DNA from: Rhizobiaceae bacterium
GTDB taxonomy: Bacteria; Pseudomonadota; Alphaproteobacteria; Rhizobiales; Rhizobiaceae
Direction of reading: 5' to 3'
DNA length: 49,667 nucleotides
NCBI GenBank assembly: GCA_019635715.1
Contig: JAHBYY010000029.1
Location: 1-49,667, forward strand
A program made the position numbers and the translations under genes. The notes beneath the pieces are model-generated. The model searched no databases. It was not told the origin of the DNA and saw nothing but the letters and a program-made list of their open reading frames with translations. How positions within the stretch are numbered: the stretch's first letter is position 1; each line of letters begins with the position of its first letter. Positions 45,549-49,667 of this stretch are shown here, piece after piece.

Positions 45549-47216
45549 ATGCTTTCGCGCCTGTCGATCCGCGACATCGTGCTGATCGAGCGGCTGGATA
45601 TCGATTTCGCCGAAGGCCTGTCCGTGCTGACCGGCGAGACCGGGGCGGGCAAGTCGATCCTGCTCGATTCGCTGTCTCTGGCGCTGGGGGCCCGCGGCGA
45701 TGCCTCGCTGGTACGGCACGGGGCCGGGCAGGGACAGGTGACCGCGGTGTTCGACGTGCCGGCCAATCATCCGGTGCGCAGCCTGCTGGCCGACAACGCC
45801 ATCGAGGACGACGGAGACGTCATCCTGCGGCGCGTGCAGGCCGCGGACGGGCGCACCCGCGTCTTTGTCAACGACCAGCCGGCGAGCGTGGCGCTGATGC
45901 GCGACCTCGGCCGCTCGCTGGTGGAGATCCACGGGCAGCACGACGAACGCGCCCTGGTCGATCCGCGCGCGCATCGCGACCTGCTCGATTCGTTCGGCGG
46001 GCATCTCGGCGAGGTCCGCAACTGCGCCGCCGCCTGGTCGCGCTGGCGCGAAGCCGAGCAGGCGCTGGCGCGTCACCGCGCCAAGGTCGACGAGGCGGCG
46101 CGCGAGGCCGACTATCTGCGCGCCTCTGTCGCCGAATTGTCGCGGCTCGATCCGCAGCCCGGAGAGGAGACCGACCTCGCCGAGATGCGGGCGTCGATGA
46201 TGCGGGTCGAGAAGATCGCCACCGAGATCCAGGACGCCCAGGACGTGCTCTCCGGTCAGAACTCGCCGCTGCCGCAGATCGCCAGCCTGATGCGGCGCCT
46301 GCAGCGCAAGGCGGCCGAGGCGCCCGATCTGCTGGAAGGCGTTGTGAAGTCGCTCGACGAGGCGCTGATCCATCTCGACGCGGCGCAGTCCGGCGTCGAC
46401 GCGGCGCTGCGCGCCACCGAATACGACCCGCAGAGGCTGGAGAAGGCCGAGGAGCGGCTGTTCGCGCTGCGCGCCGCGGCGCGCAAGCACTCGGTGCAGG
46501 TCGACGACCTGGCGGCGCTGCGCGATGCGATGTCGGCCGATCTCGCGGACCTCGACGCGGGCGAGGAGCGGCTTCGCGGGCTCGAGGATCAGGCGCGCGC
46601 GGCGCGCAAGGCCTATGACGACATCGCCGCCCGTCTTTCCGTGCTGCGCCAGGCGGCGGCTTCCGCGCTCGAACAGGCGGTGATGGCGGAGCTGCCGGCG
46701 CTCAAGCTGGAGCGCGCGGCGTTCATCGTCGAGCAGTCGAGCGACGCCGACGAACGCGGCGAGGAGGGCATCGACCAGGTCGAGTTCTGGGTCCGCACCA
46801 ATCCCGGCACGCGCGCCGGCCCGATGATGAAGGTCGCTTCGGGCGGCGAGCTGTCGCGCTTCCTGCTGGCGCTGAAGGTGGCGCTGGCCGACCGGGGATC
46901 GGCGCCGACGCTGGTGTTCGACGAGATCGATTCCGGGGTCGGCGGCGCCGTCTCCGACGCGATCGGGCAGCGTCTGGCGCGGCTTGCCGGCCGGGTCCAG
47001 GTACTCACCGTCACCCATGCGCCGCAGGTCGCGGCGCGGGCCACGACCCATTTCCTGATCGCCAAGTCGGGCGGCTCCGACCGCGTGACCACCGGCGTGC
47101 GCGAGATGGACCGTCCGGCCCGGCAGGAGGAGATCGCCCGCATGCTGGCCGGCGAGACCATCACCGAGGAGGCGCGGGCGGCCGCGGCGCGGCTGATGGC
47201 GGCCAGTGTCAGTTGA
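45549..47216 (+). CDS. recN: DNA repair ATPase RecN
   Basis: 555 residues from ATG 45549, with CGGAGG six bases upstream (GTG 45546 is too close to it). SMC-like protein for double-strand-break repair. Walker A LTGETGAGKSILLDSL (28-43), ARGDASLVRHG, VEIHGQHDERALV, a central coiled coil, the signature KVASGGELSRFLLALK and Walker B LVFDEIDSGVGG, then VLTVTHAPQVAA. No LexA-type GTTC-N7-GTTC box was seen upstream. Confidence 0.97.
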   Translation: MLSRLSIRDIVLIERLDIDFAEGLSVLTGETGAGKSILLDSLSLALGARGDASLVRHGAGQGQVTAVFDVPANHPVRSLLADNAIEDDGDVILRRVQAADGRTRVFVNDQPASVALMRDLGRSLVEIHGQHDERALVDPRAHRDLLDSFGGHLGEVRNCAAAWSRWREAEQALARHRAKVDEAAREADYLRASVAELSRLDPQPGEETDLAEMRASMMRVEKIATEIQDAQDVLSGQNSPLPQIASLMRRLQRKAAEAPDLLEGVVKSLDEALIHLDAAQSGVDAALRATEYDPQRLEKAEERLFALRAAARKHSVQVDDLAALRDAMSADLADLDAGEERLRGLEDQARAARKAYDDIAARLSVLRQAAASALEQAVMAELPALKLERAAFIVEQSSDADERGEEGIDQVEFWVRTNPGTRAGPMMKVASGGELSRFLLALKVALADRGSAPTLVFDEIDSGVGGAVSDAIGQRLARLAGRVQVLTVTHAPQVAARATTHFLIAKSGGSDRVTTGVREMDRPARQEEIARMLAGETITEEARAAAARLMAASVS

Positions 47217-49508
<2,292 letters not shown>

Positions 49509-49667
49509 TACCAACGGCCCGAATGATCGACCGTTCTTGGCGCGGAGAGGTTCCGGCAGATCCTCGGGGCGCGCACCCGCTTCGCGCGTGCTTGCCCGTG
49601 GACGACGAGTCAAGACGGGCTGCTGCAAGCGACAGACGTCCGTGAGTTGCGACCACGCCCCGTTGCG
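49509..49667. other. Window tail without a supportable feature
   Basis: The last 159 bases after ligA hold no open frame with family features, no clear hairpin terminator and no promoter I can support on either strand. Confidence 0.5.

Overview
The window is a contiguous, GC-rich (by eye about two thirds G+C) chromosomal segment of an alphaproteobacterium. It is most likely from the order Hyphomicrobiales (Rhizobiales), near Mesorhizobium and other Phyllobacteriaceae. The grounds are the gene order mraZ-rsmH-ftsL-ftsI-murE-murF-mraY-murD-ftsW-murG-murC-murB / ddl-ftsQ-ftsA-ftsZ / lpxC-bamD-recN-ligA, an FtsZ with a very long linker, the betaine-lipid pair btaAB, an ArsR-methyltransferase fusion in front of metF, and clustered GANTC (CcrM-type) sites before ddl. 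The genus is an inference. No mobile element, CRISPR array, tRNA or rRNA was seen.

Layout. 1-7.5 kb: 5' part of ettA, a LysR regulator divergent from a BesD/HalD-like Fe(II)/2OG oxygenase, a small secreted protein, a KAS III-like enzyme overlapping a MOSC protein, then a leftward group of a TPR membrane protein, a DUF2293-like protein and trmO. 7.5-13.8 kb: a SahR-like regulator with a clear palindromic operator, coupled to metF; a 28-residue membrane peptide gene; an EamA transporter divergent from an ornithine-decarboxylase-type enzyme; an Old Yellow Enzyme family reductase and an Lrp/AsnC regulator. 13.8-22.3 kb: an envelope zone with an MltB-type transglycosylase, a GH25 lipoprotein, a membrane-anchored serine hydrolase, btaAB with four Pho-type repeats, a small lipoprotein, a TerB/J-domain protein coupled to an AmpD-like amidase, and an SLT transglycosylase. 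22.3-24.0 kb: rnpB (RNase P RNA) and a trans-sulfuration-family PLP enzyme. 24.1-43.2 kb: the complete division and cell wall (dcw) cluster. 43.4-49.5 kb: lpxC, bamD, recN and ligA.

How it works together. The dcw cluster makes lipid II in the cytoplasm (MurE/F/D/C/B, Ddl, MraY, MurG), polymerises and cross-links it at the septum (FtsW, FtsI) and builds the divisome (FtsL, FtsQ, FtsA, FtsZ). The upstream zone adds peptidoglycan hydrolases and recycling functions plus a phosphate-starvation lipid pathway. lpxC and bamD supply the outer membrane.

The coding content is mostly known families. The interest is in regulation that can be read from the bases: an MRZ box over the mra promoter, a hairpin between Shine-Dalgarno and start of mraZ, a sequestered Shine-Dalgarno in front of the oxygenase, four 11-bp-phased Pho repeats at btaA, five GANTC sites in 178 bp before ddl, and an island of A/T-ending codons inside ddl just before ftsQAZ. 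I did not find a wholly new multi-gene system.
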